Assembly (NCBI GenBank): GCA_900315585.1
Contig: OMZP01000020.1
Coordinates: forward strand, 18,465 to 82,464
DNA from: an uncultured Eubacteriales bacterium
Lineage (GTDB): Bacteria; Bacillota; Clostridia; Christensenellales; Aristaeellaceae
DNA length: 64,000 nt
Direction of reading: 5' to 3'
Shown: positions 33,101-43,272 of the stretch, piece by piece
Position numbering within the stretch: position 1 is the first letter of the stretch
Layout: each line of letters starts with the position of its first letter
Made by a program: the position numbers and the translations under genes
Notes under the pieces: generated by a model
Told to the model about the DNA's origin: nothing
Databases searched by the model: none
The model's input: the letters and a program-made list of their open reading frames with translations, nothing else

Positions 33101-36100
33101 GCGGCAACCTGGCGGCGGCGCTGCTGGCCTGCGCCAACGCCCCGGAGGCGGGGGAGGCCCTTGCCGGGAGATTGCGCGCCCTGGCGGAGGGCATGGATTT
33201 CGCTGCCCTCTACGACGCGGACAAGGAGCTTTTCTTCATCGGCCTGGACGGGGAGACGGGCCGCCTGAGCCAGTCCCGCTACGACCTGATCGCCTCGGAG
33301 GCGCGGCTGACGAGCTACGTCGCCATGGCCCTGGGCCAGGTGCCTCCGCGGCACTGGCGGCGGCTGGGGCGGCCCTGCGCCATGACCTCCGGCGGCGTCG
33401 CGCCCCTCTCCTGGAGCGGCACGATGTTTGAATACCTGCTGCCTTTGATCCTGATGGACGCGCCGGAGAACACCCTGCTGGGAGACGGCGCGCGCGCGGC
33501 GGTGGCGGCGCAGATCGCCGAGGGGCGGCGGCGGAACGGGCCCTGGGGCGTGTCCGAATCGGGCTACTGCGCCCTGGACGCGGCGCTGAATTACCAGTAC
33601 CGGGCCTTTGGACTGAAGGAGCTGGCCCTGGGCGGCGAGTGCGAGGGCGGGGTGATCGCCCCCTATGCCTCGGCGCTGGCGGCGATGGTCGCGCCGAAGG
33701 CGGCGGTGAAAAACCTTGAGAGAATGGCTGGGCTGGGCTGGCGGGGCGCCTGGGGCTTCTACGAGGCCGCGGACGCCCAGCGCCCCGGCGGCGAATTTGC
33801 GCTGGTGAAGAGCCACATGGCCCACCACCAGGGCATGATTCTCTGCGCCCTCTGCAACGCGCTGACCGGGAACTCCCTGCGGCGGGACTTCATGACCCTG
33901 CCCCGGGCGCGGGGGCTGTCGCTGCTGCTGGAGGAGCGGGTGGCCGAGGGCGTGCGTGCCCGAAAGACAGAGCCAGACCGCCCGTCGAATGGGGACGGGC
34001 CGAGGCCCCGGGGCGCGCGCATCGCAAGGAAGGATGGATTTGCGCCGGAGACCCACGTGCTCACCGGCGGCGGCGCGACGGCCCTGTGGACCGGCGACGG
34101 CGCGTTTCACTATCGTCGCTTCGGCGTGGACGCCACCCGGTTTTCCGGCGATCTGCTGAACCGGGTGGATGCGGCCTGCCTGCATGTGACGAACCCCGAC
34201 ACCGGCGAGAGCGCGATCCTCGGCGGCGCGACCTCCCATGCCCGATTGGAGCCGGGGCTCATCTCCGCCGAGGCGCGGCTGGGGAGCGTTATGGCGGAGC
34301 TGGCGGCGGCCCTCTGCCCGGAGGACGGCACGCTGATCAGGGCCATCTCCCTGCGCAACGCCGGGGAAGTGCCGGTGCGCGTGGCGCTGACGGACGCCGT
34401 GCCGGTGGCGCTGGCCCGGGGCGAGGACTACCGCGCCCACCCGGCCTTCCAAAACCTGTTCGTGGAGAGTCGGCGGTTCTCGGAGGACGGGCTGATTTAT
34501 GCTCGCCGACCCGGCAGCCTGGGGGAGGCGGGGTTTCAGCTGGTCCACGCGCTGTTTGGCGAGGGGGAGCTGTCCTTTGAGACGGACTACGAGAAGCTGG
34601 TGGGCCGGGAGGGGGACACCGGGCGACCCGGCAGCCTCGCGGGCACTTTGACTTGCAGCCTGGGTGCAACGCTGAACCCGGTGAGCGCCCTGCGAGCCGC
34701 CTTCACCCTGGCCCCCGGGCAGCGGGTCCGGGCGGTGTCGGCGCTGTGCCTGCTGGAGAAGGGCGCGTCCGCCCAGGCGTGGCACGAGCGGTGGCGGGCG
34801 GTCGGCCAGGCCCAGCGGGCGCTGAAGCTGTCGGCGGCGCGCGCACGGGCGTCCCTGGGCTTCCTCGGCTTGAGCACGGCCGAATACCACGCGCTGCAAA
34901 GGCTGGCGGCGCTGCTCTTCGACGGCCGACTGGCGGCCAGGGCGCGAGGGATGCGCCGGGGCGAGGGGGCCGCGCCGAGGAATGCGCTCTGGGCGCTGGG
35001 CCTCTCCGGGGATAGGCCGCTGCTGGAGCTGTCCGTGAAGGACGGCGACGGGCTCGCCGTGGCGAAGTCACTGATCCGCGCCCACGCATTGTACCGGAGC
35101 CTGGGCCTGACCGTGGATCTGGCGCTGATCGACGACGGCGGGGACGGCTACGCCCGGCCTCTCCATGATGCTCTGGAAGCCCTCGTCTCCGCCAGCCACC
35201 TGAACGCCCGCCGGGGCGAGGCGGGCGGCGTGTGGCTGCTGGACGGCGGCCTGTTGAGTATGGACCAGCGCGCCGCCCTGTGCCGCTGGGCCTCAGCGAC
35301 CTTCACCGGCGGCGGGGATTTGACGAATCAAATCGGGGCGCTGCTGGCCAACCTGGACGGCCCGATGGGGGAGCCGCCGAAGCCGATGCTCACCGGCGCG
35401 TCCGTGCTGCGGCCCGTCGCCAAGGCGCTGGATAACAGCCTGGGCGGCTTCCTGCAGGACGACCATTACGCCGTCGACCTGCGCAGCGGCCACCTGCCGC
35501 CCGCACCCTGGTGCGACCTCCTGGCCAACGACGCTGGCGGCCTGCTGCTCACGGAGCGGGGCGGCGGGTGCTTCTGGGCGGGCAACAGCCGCATGAACCG
35601 GCTGACGGCCTGGACCGGCGACGCCCTCCGGGAGGGCTGGGGGCTGATGCTGTACCTGGCGGACGAGCGCGGGGCCGTGCTGCCGCTGTTGCCGGGAGCG
35701 CGTCCGGCGCTGCCCTTCCGCGCCTGCTATGGCGCGGGGGAGATTTCCTATGCCTTCTCGGCGCGGCGGGTGGCGGGCACGACCACCTTCTTCATGGCGG
35801 GAGAGGGCCCGGAGATCGGCGTTGAATTGGCGCTGGAGAACCGGGACCTGCGGGGCGAGAAGCTGCGGCTGGTCGCCTGCGTGGACTGGCTGATGGGCGC
35901 GGATGCGCGGGATGGGGTCGCGCTGAACACGTGGCACATGGGCGGCGCGTGCTTTGCCACGGGCGCCTGCGCGGGCGTGGGCTGGCTGGCGGCGCTGGAC
36001 GCGGGAGCCCAGCCGGGGCCGGGGCGCTGCCTGGCGTCGGGCCGGGGCCTGAACGCGCCGGGCCGGGGCGAGGGAGGGTCGCTGGCCGTGCCGCTGGACC

Positions 36101-37689
36101 TGCGCCGGGGGAAGAGGACGACGGTGCGGCTGACGCTGGGCTGGTCGGAGGATGTCCCGGCGGCCCAGGCGCGGGTGAACGCCCTTCGGGACGCGGGGGA
36201 GCTGCCCCGGCAGGTGTTGCCGGAAGCGCCCGAAATCGACACGCCCGACGAGGGCCTGAACCGGCTGTTCAACGGCTTCCTGTTCCATCAGGTTCGCGCC
36301 AGCCGGGTGCTGGGCCGCACCGGGTTCTACCAGCCCGGCGGGGCCTGGGGCTTTAGGGACCAGCTGCAGGACATGCTGGCGCTGATGCACGCGGAGCCCG
36401 AACGGGTGCGGGCGCACCTGCTTCGCTGTGCGGCGAGGCAGTTTGAGGCGGGGGACGTGCTGCACTGGTGGCACGCGCCCTATTCCGGCGTGCGCACGCG
36501 CGTCTCGGACGATATGCTGTTCCTGCCCTATGCGACGGCGGCCTACGTGACCCTCACCGGGGACGGGGCGATCCTGGGGGAGGTCGCGCCCTATCTGGAG
36601 GATGTGGCGATCCCGGAGGGGCAGCGGGACGTGTACCGGGACATGCGCCCCGGCGCGGCCAGGGATACCCTCCACGGCCACTGCATGCGGGCGTTTCGCC
36701 GGGCGGCCCAAACCGGCAGTCACGGGCTTCTGCGGATGGGCGCGGGAGACTGGAACGACGGCATGGATAAGGTCGGCGCGGCGGGGAAGGGGGAGAGCGT
36801 GTGGCTGACCCAGTTCGCAGCTTGCTGCGCTGACGCCTACCGGGAGATCGCCCCGGACGCGGAGGACCGGGACTGGCTGGAGCAGCTGTCGAGGCGGCTC
36901 AAAATTGCCCTGGAGGTGCACGGCTGGGACGGCGGCTGGTACCTGCGGGCCTATGCCGACGACGGCACGCCCCTGGGCAGCGCGTCGGGCGCGGAGTGCC
37001 AAATCGACGGCATCTCCCAGGCCTGGGCGGTGCTCTGCGGCCTGGACGGGGCCCGCTGTCGCATGGCGTTGGACGCGGCCTGGGAAAAGCTGGCGGACGA
37101 GGAACACGGCCTCATCCGCCTGCTGACCCCGCCCTTCGACGGGCGCGGCGTCGATCCCGGCTACATCCGCGGCTATCCGCCGGGGGTCCGGGAGAACGGC
37201 GGCCAGTACACCCACGGGGCGCTGTGGCTGCTGCTGGCGCTGATCCGCCGGGGCGATGCCGAACGGGCCCACCGGGCGCTTCAAATGCTGCTGCCGGTGA
37301 ACCACGCGGACAGCCCGGAGAAGGTTTCGACCTATCGGGTGGAGCCCTACGCGATGGCCGCGGACGTGTACGACCGCCCCGGGATGGTCGGGCGCGGCGG
37401 CTGGACCTGGTACACCGGCTCCGCGGCGTGGATGATCGTCTGCGTGCTGGAGCTGCTGGGCTACGAGCGCCGGGGCAGTCGGGTGCGCCTCAATGCCCTG
37501 CTGGGGGATTGGCCCCGCGCGGGTCTGACCGTGCCCTTTGGCGCGAGCCGCTACCATCTGATCTGCGAAAAAAGCGCCGCCCGCGTGACGCTGGACGGCG
37601 CGACCATTGAGGATGAGTGTGTTACAATGATCGACGATGGAAAAGAACATACGGCGGTGTTCCCCGCGAGAAGTGAGGGGCGAAAATGA
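30130..37689 (+). CDS. Cyclic beta-glucan synthase-like GT84/glucoamylase/GH94 protein
   Basis: A 2519-residue giant. Residues 1-350 are an Arg-rich helical region. A membrane hairpin (about 355-397) precedes a GT84 glycosyltransferase with TLDADTRL near 558 and a [10 protein letters not shown] box near 695, then more membrane segments to about 867. A glucoamylase-like domain spans about 880-1290 ([15 protein letters not shown] near its end). Two GH94-related parts fill the rest, with catalytic [13 protein letters not shown] (Asp2210). This is the order in Cgs/NdvB proteins that make cyclic beta-1,2-glucan from UDP-glucose, although those are about 2800-2900 residues with extra N-terminal membrane segments. 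The start at 30130 follows GGAGG by 6 bases. The product here (cyclic or linear, linkage) is inferred. Confidence 0.88.
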   Translation: MVQNVVINRDCLEDGDAAKLRRLAERPAPTRRARLGLRRGAAARLEGLLSEARRLQRGEDGGDEALSILLRSGRMIETLARQAAGEGGARLPAWEGEPRALRLMARLVGLGDKPLTRDGLLAAVEAFDAMQPMTMAELWAVPMAARIALARAFLTVAASVVRRSELRKRAERWVEKGGAICDAPAFIEHALKLVGEAGRPRARQKLEAHLNRQGIAPEEAAKRSQQACARDALRLENLLAARRMLDGLNWQACFRALSPVDRTLRREGAGVYADMDDDSRAAVRAAVASLAEELDVPEIVAARHAVDAARQGRGVQGDACWWLYEDAGRAALAKRMGKDAAHLKRRAPDPTGGRTVALHISLAALLALGFSALAGSPWLLAPCALLGWNAAGAVIGRGFSRWVKPSRLLKLEMERVPDACRTLVTMPVLLSDAGRVDEVCDQLEALGCLEADANIEYLLLGDFADAPNRDMPGDEEILERARARIAGMNARAGREKYAYLHRNRSLLETDGVWMGRERKRGALEALNRLLLGESGAAAAFDAEGAACPRLTGRYAYVLTLDADTRLLPEEARRLIGAMAHPLNRDYAVLQPRMEPLPSACVNGFVKRFAGAGGVSAYPVAASNLWQDVTGRGIYAGKGIYDVRAFHDRLDGALPEGRVLSHDLIEGALAGAASVGDVAFYDGFPTTLSAYLRRWNRWIRGDWQLLPLMGMKRLRLADRFHMLDNLMRSMQAPATLALLVGAVWMGSGEALLAALIAHYLEPILNPRPENWRRATVRLAILPAEAWCCLDGALRTLWRLAVSGRNLLQWVTAADAEARANGGGKWVAPGRLAAFFLLPGLLVPGWALAALALMALFLIGPGWVRDMEAEKIGAPEPLSVDDRAFLTDLARDTWRFFEATVVPELGLPPDNVQLDPPVGAARRTSPTNIALYLLSCLSASRLGFIGQEEARARMTAAAGTLEGLEKWRGHLYNWTDLDTLAPLRPRYVSSVDSGNLAAALLACANAPEAGEALAGRLRALAEGMDFAALYDADKELFFIGLDGETGRLSQSRYDLIASEARLTSYVAMALGQVPPRHWRRLGRPCAMTSGGVAPLSWSGTMFEYLLPLILMDAPENTLLGDGARAAVAAQIAEGRRRNGPWGVSESGYCALDAALNYQYRAFGLKELALGGECEGGVIAPYASALAAMVAPKAAVKNLERMAGLGWRGAWGFYEAADAQRPGGEFALVKSHMAHHQGMILCALCNALTGNSLRRDFMTLPRARGLSLLLEERVAEGVRARKTEPDRPSNGDGPRPRGARIARKDGFAPETHVLTGGGATALWTGDGAFHYRRFGVDATRFSGDLLNRVDAACLHVTNPDTGESAILGGATSHARLEPGLISAEARLGSVMAELAAALCPEDGTLIRAISLRNAGEVPVRVALTDAVPVALARGEDYRAHPAFQNLFVESRRFSEDGLIYARRPGSLGEAGFQLVHALFGEGELSFETDYEKLVGREGDTGRPGSLAGTLTCSLGATLNPVSALRAAFTLAPGQRVRAVSALCLLEKGASAQAWHERWRAVGQAQRALKLSAARARASLGFLGLSTAEYHALQRLAALLFDGRLAARARGMRRGEGAAPRNALWALGLSGDRPLLELSVKDGDGLAVAKSLIRAHALYRSLGLTVDLALIDDGGDGYARPLHDALEALVSASHLNARRGEAGGVWLLDGGLLSMDQRAALCRWASATFTGGGDLTNQIGALLANLDGPMGEPPKPMLTGASVLRPVAKALDNSLGGFLQDDHYAVDLRSGHLPPAPWCDLLANDAGGLLLTERGGGCFWAGNSRMNRLTAWTGDALREGWGLMLYLADERGAVLPLLPGARPALPFRACYGAGEISYAFSARRVAGTTTFFMAGEGPEIGVELALENRDLRGEKLRLVACVDWLMGADARDGVALNTWHMGGACFATGACAGVGWLAALDAGAQPGPGRCLASGRGLNAPGRGEGGSLAVPLDLRRGKRTTVRLTLGWSEDVPAAQARVNALRDAGELPRQVLPEAPEIDTPDEGLNRLFNGFLFHQVRASRVLGRTGFYQPGGAWGFRDQLQDMLALMHAEPERVRAHLLRCAARQFEAGDVLHWWHAPYSGVRTRVSDDMLFLPYATAAYVTLTGDGAILGEVAPYLEDVAIPEGQRDVYRDMRPGAARDTLHGHCMRAFRRAAQTGSHGLLRMGAGDWNDGMDKVGAAGKGESVWLTQFAACCADAYREIAPDAEDRDWLEQLSRRLKIALEVHGWDGGWYLRAYADDGTPLGSASGAECQIDGISQAWAVLCGLDGARCRMALDAAWEKLADEEHGLIRLLTPPFDGRGVDPGYIRGYPPGVRENGGQYTHGALWLLLALIRRGDAERAHRALQMLLPVNHADSPEKVSTYRVEPYAMAADVYDRPGMVGRGGWTWYTGSAAWMIVCVLELLGYERRGSRVRLNALLGDWPRAGLTVPFGASRYHLICEKSAARVTLDGATIEDECVTMIDDGKEHTAVFPARSEGRK

Positions 37690-37722
37690 GGAATGAGGAA
37701 TGAGGAGTGAGGAATGAGAAGA
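37682..37722. repeat. GAGGAATGAG direct repeats (family B-like)
   Basis: Four or five imperfect copies of GAGGAATGAG or GAGGAGTGAG start within the last codons of the giant gene and extend past its stop. Confidence 0.7.
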
Positions 37723-37734
37723 GTGCCGCGGCAC

Positions 37735-37761
37735 GAAAAAGCCTTCCGCAAAGGAGAAGGC
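37735..37761 (-). terminator. Terminator of the YitT gene
   Basis: On the minus strand GCCTTC pairs with GAAGGC and is followed by TTTTTC, 8 bases past the YitT stop codon. Confidence 0.75.
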
Positions 37762-37768
37762 CAGAGGA

Positions 37769-38611
37769 TTATACCGGCTTGAAGCCCTCTCCCAGCACCT
37801 CCTTGGCCTTGTTGGCGATGACGAAGGCGTGGGGGTCGATCTCGAAGATGATCCGGCGCAGGCGCATGGCCTCGAAGCGGCCCACCACGCACAGCAGCAC
37901 CCGCTTTTGGGTGTGGCTGTACATGCCCATGGCCTCCAGGGCCGTGACGCCCCGATCCATCTCCTTCATGATCTTTTCGGCGATGGCGTCGCTCTGGTCG
38001 GAAATGATGAAGTAGGAGTGGGCGGAGTTCGGCCCCTCCAGCACCAGGTCGATCATCACGTTGCACAGGAAGGTGCTGATCAGGCCGTACATGGCGGCCT
38101 GGGGCTCGAAGGTGAAGGCGCTGGCGATGATCACCAGGCCGTCGAAGAAGAAGATGGCGTAACTGACCCTTAAGACCGGGATCAGCCGGTGCAGCAGCGA
38201 GGCCAGCATGTCCGTGCCGCCGGTGGTGGCGCTGCCCCGCAGCACCAGGCCGAAGCCGATGCCGCTGATGGCGCCGCCGTAGACCGCGGCCAGAAGCATG
38301 TCGTCGGTGGCGGCGGGCAGGGGAATGTGGTCGATCAGCTCGGAGAGCAGCACCATGGCGATCAGCGAGCGCACGCCGAAGCGCACCCCCATGGAGCGCA
38401 GGGAGATCAGAAACAGAGGCACGTTCAGCACGATGTTCACCGTGCCGACGCCCACGCCCAGCGCGTGATTCAGCAGCTGGCCCACGCCGGTGAAGCCCCC
38501 GGCCACCACCTGATTGGGGATCAGGTAGAGCTTGTAGGCCGCGGCGGCGACGATCAGGCCGGCGGCGATCAGCAGGTCGTTTTTGACCTCGGTGCGAAGC
38601 GTTTTCCTCAT
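37769..38611 (-). CDS. YitT-family (DUF2179) membrane protein
   Basis: A 280-residue protein. The first 180 residues have five membrane segments with the family marks YLIPNQVVAGGFTGVGQLLN and ATTGGTDMLASLLH; the last 90 residues are the soluble DUF2179 domain (SDQSDAIAEKIMKEMDRGVT). The family is widespread in Firmicutes and its transport substrate is unknown. It converges on the giant glucan synthase gene. Confidence 0.93.
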   Translation of the reverse strand: MRKTLRTEVKNDLLIAAGLIVAAAAYKLYLIPNQVVAGGFTGVGQLLNHALGVGVGTVNIVLNVPLFLISLRSMGVRFGVRSLIAMVLLSELIDHIPLPAATDDMLLAAVYGGAISGIGFGLVLRGSATTGGTDMLASLLHRLIPVLRVSYAIFFFDGLVIIASAFTFEPQAAMYGLISTFLCNVMIDLVLEGPNSAHSYFIISDQSDAIAEKIMKEMDRGVTALEAMGMYSHTQKRVLLCVVGRFEAMRLRRIIFEIDPHAFVIANKAKEVLGEGFKPV

Positions 38612-38749
38612 GGTTCAAGCCTCCTCAGAGCCCGATTATTCTATCACAAACCCCGGTGAAATTCAACCGGAACGCAACGCTTTCCAGTGGCATAGTGATA
38701 AACCAGACCGGGCGCGTCCCGGCAAGGCTGAAAGTGAGGCGTTGAAGAT

Positions 38750-39064
38750 ATGTATTACGAGACGATGCCGCTTTATCCCGCGCTGAGGCCCGGCTGCGAG
38801 AGCCAGGGCTGCCTGCGCGTGCCGGTGTTCGGGGAGAGGGAGGGCCCCTGCTGCGGCCAGCTGCCGCCGCTTTCGGGCGTGCGCCGGGTGACCATCGAGA
38901 ATCCCTGCCGCCCCGGGGAGTGCGCCGAGGTGCTGCTGGGCCTGGACGGCTGTGGCAACCTGGTGGTGTGCGTGCGGAAGGAGCCGGAGCGCCCCTGCTG
39001 CCCGGACCGCCCGCCGCGACCCAGGTGTGACCGGCACCGGGGTAGGCTGTACGGGACGTGGTGA
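38750..39064 (+). CDS. Small Cys-rich protein upstream of spo0A
   Basis: A 104-residue protein with 11 Cys, many in pairs (PCCGQLPP, RPCCPDRP), rich in Pro, Arg and Gly, and without a signal peptide. I do not recognise it. GAGG lies 11 bases before the start, and a strong terminator follows, so it seems to be its own unit. Cys/Pro-rich small proteins occur in spore coats and in metal binding; either is only a suggestion. spoIVB, the usual neighbour of spo0A, is not here. Confidence 0.6.
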   Translation: MYYETMPLYPALRPGCESQGCLRVPVFGEREGPCCGQLPPLSGVRRVTIENPCRPGECAEVLLGLDGCGNLVVCVRKEPERPCCPDRPPRPRCDRHRGRLYGTW

Positions 39065-39102
39065 GGAAATGGATAATGGAGGAGAGTGTGAGGAAAATGT
39101 AG

Positions 39103-39133
39103 GGGCGGCGTTGCGCCGCCCGCCCGGTTTTTT
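39103..39133 (+). terminator. Intrinsic terminator before spo0A
   Basis: GGGCGGCG (39103-39110) pairs with CGCCGCCC (39114-39121) over a 3-base loop, followed by CCCGGTTTTTT. Part of it is also a GGGGCGG-type dispersed repeat. Confidence 0.75.
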
Positions 39134-39210
39134 CCATTCTCCATTCGCATAAATGCCCTACATGCCGCATATATATCTTCCGGATGTTACGAACTGAAAG
39201 GAAGATCGGC

Positions 39211-39981
39211 ATGGACAAAGTACGGGTGATGCTGGCGGACGACAATCTGAACCTGCTCCGGCTGCTGTCGGACTACCTGTCCCGCAAGGGAGAGATCGAG
39301 CTGGTGGCGACGGTGTCCGACGGCGTGGAGATTCCCGACGCGGTGTTGAAGCACGCGCCGGACATCCTGGTAATGGACATCATCATGCCCCGCCGGGACG
39401 GCTTCATGACCCTTGAGGCACTGAACGCCATGGACGAGGCGCTGCGGCCGAAGGTGATCGTGCTGACGGGCCTGGCGCGGGACGACTTCATCATGCGGGC
39501 CATCCAGCTGGGCGCCAGCTACTATATGGTGAAGCCCTTTGACATGGAGCTGCTCTACGAGCGCATCCTGGAGGTGGCTCGGGAGCAGCCCGCCTCCATC
39601 CTCGCCCCGGCCCAGCCTGAGGGCGGGGAGGAATCGGTGGACGAGCGCATCACGAACCTGTTCCTCACCCTGGGCATCCCCGCCCACATCAAGGGCTATC
39701 AGTACCTGCGGGAGGCGGTGCGGATGGTGCTGGAGAACCACGACGTGATCAACCGCATCACCAAGGAGCTCTATCCCGGCATCGCCCGCAAGTTCGACAC
39801 CTCCGCCAGCAAGGTGGAGCGGGCCATGCGCCACGCCATCGAGGTGGCCTGGACCCGGGGCAGGCTGGACGCCGTGAACCAGATGTACGGCTACCGGGTG
39901 TTCGCCAGGGAGGACAAGCCCACCAACGGCGAGTTCATCGCCATGGTGTCGGACAAGCTGGCCGTGAAGAAGACGGCGTGA
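39211..39981 (+). CDS. spo0A: Sporulation master regulator Spo0A
   Basis: A 256-residue response regulator. The receiver domain covers residues 1-125 with DILVMDIIMPRRDG, whose phospho-acceptor is Asp56, the same number as in Bacillus subtilis. The C-terminal domain (ITNLFLTLGIPAHIKGYQYL, KFDTSASKVERAMRHAIEVA) is the Spo0A-specific DNA-binding domain that recognises the TGTCGAA box. Phosphorylated Spo0A starts sporulation. It starts at 39211 after AAAGGAAG and is transcribed alone. Its presence places the organism in an endospore-forming lineage. Confidence 0.97.
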   Translation: MDKVRVMLADDNLNLLRLLSDYLSRKGEIELVATVSDGVEIPDAVLKHAPDILVMDIIMPRRDGFMTLEALNAMDEALRPKVIVLTGLARDDFIMRAIQLGASYYMVKPFDMELLYERILEVAREQPASILAPAQPEGGEESVDERITNLFLTLGIPAHIKGYQYLREAVRMVLENHDVINRITKELYPGIARKFDTSASKVERAMRHAIEVAWTRGRLDAVNQMYGYRVFAREDKPTNGEFIAMVSDKLAVKKTA

Positions 39982-39988
39982 GAAAAAC

Positions 39989-40059
39989 GTGAAATGGGGA
40001 CGGTTCTCATTTCACATTATTCCGCCCAAAACGTGAAATGAGAACCGTCCCCATTTCAC
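39989..40059. repeat. Long inverted repeat with GGGGACGGTTCTC core
   Basis: Arms of 27 bases at 39989-40015 and 40033-40059 are perfect reverse complements; each is framed by GTGAAATG and CATTTCAC. The GGGGACGGTTCTC core is common in Firmicutes REP-like elements. It begins 8 bases after the spo0A stop. Confidence 0.92.
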
Positions 40060-40061
40060 AT

Positions 40062-40103
40062 GTTTTGAGACAGCCCCAGCCTGCAAGGCCGCTGGGGCAT
40101 TTT
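40062..40103 (+). terminator. Family D arm followed by a terminator hairpin
   Basis: TTTTGAGACAGCCCC repeats the 12.99 kb motif. Overlapping it, CCCCAGC (40074-40080) pairs with GCTGGGG (40091-40097) and is followed by CATTTTAT, a probable end of the spo0A transcript. Confidence 0.65.
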
Positions 40104-40111
40104 ATCGCGCC

Positions 40112-40140
40112 TTGCTTTTTCCGGGCGCATAGCGTATAAT
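40112..40140 (+). promoter_or_regulatory. Promoter of the glycerophosphotransferase operon
   Basis: TTGCTT at 40112-40117 and TATAAT at 40135-40140, 17-bp spacer, 37 bases before the start at 40178. Confidence 0.6.
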
Positions 40141-40177
40141 GGTTTCATACAAGTATGCCTGTCGGGAGAGAACGCCC

Positions 40178-41374
40178 ATGTCGTTACTGCGAAGCGCCAA
40201 GATCGCCATCAAGAAGCACAACTACAAGCTGTTCAAGCTGCTCCACCCCTTTCACAAGGCCTATAGGGAGCTGCTGATGCGCGGGGCGCAGCGGAGGTAC
40301 GGCGTCAACCCGAAGAAGGTGATCTTCTCCAGCTTCGAGGGCCGCAGCTACAACGACAACCCCCGCGCCATCTCCGAGAAGCTGCACGAGCTGTGCCCGG
40401 AGGCGGAGATCGTCTGGCTGTTCCAGACCAGCGTGATCGACAAGGTGGAAGTGCCGCCCTATGTGAAGAAGCAGTACCGCATCACCCGCGAGGGCCTGAT
40501 CGAGCAGGCCACGGCCCGCTTCTGGGTGGACAACTTCCGCCACACCGAGTCCCTCTGGCTGAACGGCAAGAAGCAGTTCTACATCCAGACCTGGCACGGC
40601 GACCGGGGCTTCAAGAAGGTAGGCGACGACAACGAGAAGCTGGACCACAAGGTGCTCAGGATGGAGGACCAGTGCGCGATGATGATCGCCGGCAGCGAGT
40701 TCGGCAAGGGCACCTACCGCACCGCCTTCCGCTTCAAGGGCGAGGTGCTGATGGACGGCTGCCCGAGGAATGACATCCTCCTGCGCAACGATCCGAAGGT
40801 CGCCGCGGACGTTCGTCGGCGCATGGGCATTCCGGACGGCGTCAAGCTGCTCATGTACGCGCCCACCTACCGGGACGCCCTGGAGCGATGCGCCCAGGAC
40901 GCCGTGCTGGACATCTCCCGCACCCTGGATCACCTGGAGGCGACCACCGGGGAACAGTGGCGCTGCCTGTACCGGGCCCACTACCTGAACACCGGGCTGA
41001 ACGTGCGGGAGGACAGCCGCCTGATCGACGCCACCAAGTGGCCGGAGATGTCGGAGCTGCTGTTGATCACGGACATGCTGATTACAGACTATTCCTCCTG
41101 CGGCGGGGACTTCGCGCTGCTTCGGCGGCCGCTGTTCCTGTACCAGGCCGACGCCGAGGAGTACCTGCGGGAGAGCCGCAGCTTCTACTTTGACATCGAA
41201 AAATCGCCGTTCCTGGTGGCCCACGACCAGGACGAGCTGGAGGCGCTGATCGACAGAACCGACGCCGAGGCCGCCCGGGAAAACTGCGAGGCGCTGGATC
41301 GCTTCTTCGGCACCACCGAGACCGGCCATGCCAGCGAGGCCGTGTGCCGCTACATCATGGAACGGATGAATTGA
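40178..41374 (+). CDS. CDP-glycerol glycerophosphotransferase family protein (first of two)
   Basis: A 398-residue TagF/TagB-type enzyme that adds glycerol- or ribitol-phosphate units to a teichoic-acid-like chain at the inner face of the membrane. Family motifs are VIFSSFEGRSYNDNPRAISE, YIQTWHGDRGFKK (catalytic His region), MYAPTYRDA and MLITDYSSCGGDFALLRRP. There is no membrane segment; such proteins bind through basic helices, and the N-terminus (AKIAIKKHNYKLFK) is basic. The start at 40178 follows GGGAGAG. The next gene is a paralogue. Confidence 0.9.
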   Translation: MSLLRSAKIAIKKHNYKLFKLLHPFHKAYRELLMRGAQRRYGVNPKKVIFSSFEGRSYNDNPRAISEKLHELCPEAEIVWLFQTSVIDKVEVPPYVKKQYRITREGLIEQATARFWVDNFRHTESLWLNGKKQFYIQTWHGDRGFKKVGDDNEKLDHKVLRMEDQCAMMIAGSEFGKGTYRTAFRFKGEVLMDGCPRNDILLRNDPKVAADVRRRMGIPDGVKLLMYAPTYRDALERCAQDAVLDISRTLDHLEATTGEQWRCLYRAHYLNTGLNVREDSRLIDATKWPEMSELLLITDMLITDYSSCGGDFALLRRPLFLYQADAEEYLRESRSFYFDIEKSPFLVAHDQDELEALIDRTDAEAARENCEALDRFFGTTETGHASEAVCRYIMERMN

Positions 41375-41384
41375 GGTTATACAA

Positions 41385-42557
41385 ATGGGCATTGATCGTT
41401 ACACCCACCTGGCCAGCGCCTACCGCTACCTGCTGGTGCGCTTCGGAAGGCTGTTCAAGGGCATCGACCCGGAGAAGGTGGTATTCTGCTGCTTCCAGGG
41501 GCGCTCCTACGGCGACAACCCGCGGGTGATCTCCGAGCGCCTGCACGAGCTGCGGCCTCAGACGAAGATCGTCTGGCTGTTCACCCGCGAGGCCATGGCC
41601 CGGGTGAAGGACACCCTGCCGGACTACGTGACGCCGGTGTTCTACAAGACCAAGTACGCCTTCCTGGAGCAGGCCACGGCCCGGGTGTGGGTGGACAACT
41701 TCACCAAGCAGCGGTACCTGACCCTGCGCAAGGGGAAGCAGTTTTACATCCAGACCTGGCATGGCGACCGCGCCATCAAGAAGATCTGCTACGACCTGAA
41801 CCTGCCCGGCGATTCCCGCCGCATCGAGGAGGACTGCGCCCGCGTGTGCACGGCCTCCGCCTTCGGCGAGAATATGTTCCGCACGGCCTTCCGCTACCGG
41901 GGCGAATACCTGAAGGCCGGGTCCCCCCGAAACGACATCCTGGTGCGAAACGACCCGGCCCAGGCAAAGGCCGTTCGCCGGAAGCTGGGCGTCCCGGAGG
42001 GGACGAAGCTGCTGCTCTACGCGCCCACCTACCGGGACAACGAGAAGGTGGTGCCCAAGCGGGCGCAGATGGACCTGGACCGGACGCTGAAAAAGCTGGA
42101 GGCCAGGACCGGCGAGCAGTGGCTCTGCCTGTTCCGGGCCCACTACCTGTCCCAGGGCATCGACCTGGAGGCGGTGAAGAACCGGATCGTGGACGTGACG
42201 AAGTACGAGGACATGTCGGAGCTGCTGCTGGCGGCGGACATGGTGCTGACGGACTATTCCTCCTGCGCGCTGGACTTCATCGTGCGGGACCTGCCCGCCA
42301 TATTCTTCATCGCGGATTGGGAGGAGTACAAGGCCACCCGCGGCGTGTACTTCGACATGCACGACACGCCCTTCATGCTGGCCCACGACCAGGATGAGCT
42401 GGAGGCGCTGATCGACGGCCTGACCCCGGAGAAGGCCCGGGCCAACTGCGCCGCCATCCGGGATTACTTCGGCTATTACGAGACGGGCCGCGCCACCGAC
42501 GCCGCCTGCGAATACATCATCAGCAAACTGGGAAGCACGAAGAAAATGAAGGATTGA
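41385..42557 (+). CDS. CDP-glycerol glycerophosphotransferase family protein (second of two)
   Basis: A 390-residue paralogue of the preceding gene with the same motifs (VVFCCFQGRSYGDNPRVISE, IQTWHGDRAIKK, LYAPTYRDN, MVLTDYSSCALDF). The pair probably divides work as primase and polymerase or adds two kinds of unit. It starts 10 bases after the first gene, and a cytidylyltransferase follows 10 bases later, so all three are one operon. Confidence 0.9.
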   Translation: MGIDRYTHLASAYRYLLVRFGRLFKGIDPEKVVFCCFQGRSYGDNPRVISERLHELRPQTKIVWLFTREAMARVKDTLPDYVTPVFYKTKYAFLEQATARVWVDNFTKQRYLTLRKGKQFYIQTWHGDRAIKKICYDLNLPGDSRRIEEDCARVCTASAFGENMFRTAFRYRGEYLKAGSPRNDILVRNDPAQAKAVRRKLGVPEGTKLLLYAPTYRDNEKVVPKRAQMDLDRTLKKLEARTGEQWLCLFRAHYLSQGIDLEAVKNRIVDVTKYEDMSELLLAADMVLTDYSSCALDFIVRDLPAIFFIADWEEYKATRGVYFDMHDTPFMLAHDQDELEALIDGLTPEKARANCAAIRDYFGYYETGRATDAACEYIISKLGSTKKMKD

Positions 42558-42567
42558 GGAACACACC

Positions 42568-43272
42568 ATGAACGCAGCCATCATCATCGCCGGCGGCGTG
42601 GGGAGCCGCATGAACATGGATGTCCCCAAGCAGTTCATCCACATCTACGGAAAGCCCGTCATCATCTACACCCTGGAGGGCTTCCAGCGCCACCCGGAGA
42701 TCGACGCCATCGAGGTGGTGTGCCTGTCCGGCTGGGAGGAGACGCTGAAGGAGTACGCCGCCCAGTACGGCATCACGAAGCTGAGGTGGATCACCACCGG
42801 CGGCGCCACCGGCCAGGAGAGCATCCGCAACGGCGTCTACCACCTGGAGAACGAGCTGAAGGAGGACGACATCGCGATCATCCACGACGGCATCCGCCCC
42901 ATGGTGGATTCCAGCGTGCTCTCCGACTGCCTGCGGGTGTGCCGCGCCCACGGCAACGGCGTCACCTCCACCCCCTACACCGAGCAGATCTTCCGCATCC
43001 GGGACGAGTTCTCCACCACCGAGTACATCCCCCGGGAGACCCTGCGCAAGGTGGCCACGCCCCAGGCCTACCGATACGGCCTGCTGCTCCGGTCCTACCG
43101 CCGGGCCTTTGCCGAGCAGATCGGCATCTTCGGCTCCGCCTACACCAACACCATGATGGTGGACCTGGGCGAAACCCTCTGGTTCGCCGCCGGCTCCGAC
43201 AAGAACATCAAGCTCACCAGCAGGGACGACCTGGAGACGTTCAAGGCGTACCTGCGGATGGAGCAGGAGTGA
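42568..43272 (+). CDS. IspD/TarI-family cytidylyltransferase
   Basis: A 234-residue nucleotidyltransferase. It has the CTP-binding AAIIIAGGVGSRM with Lys in MDVPKQF, IIHDGIRPMVD and NTMMVDLG. Both IspD (isoprenoids) and TarI (CDP-ribitol) share these. Standing between two glycerophosphotransferase genes and an SDR gene, it more likely supplies a CDP-polyol for wall polymer synthesis; the true substrate is not fixed by sequence. Confidence 0.85.
   Translation: MNAAIIIAGGVGSRMNMDVPKQFIHIYGKPVIIYTLEGFQRHPEIDAIEVVCLSGWEETLKEYAAQYGITKLRWITTGGATGQESIRNGVYHLENELKEDDIAIIHDGIRPMVDSSVLSDCLRVCRAHGNGVTSTPYTEQIFRIRDEFSTTEYIPRETLRKVATPQAYRYGLLLRSYRRAFAEQIGIFGSAYTNTMMVDLGETLWFAAGSDKNIKLTSRDDLETFKAYLRMEQE

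Noticed and set aside
29911..34899. Minus-strand open frame of about 1660 codons inside the GH94 gene
   Set aside because: Antisense to a gene with clear GT84 and GH94 motifs; translation is Pro/Arg/Gln-rich noise.
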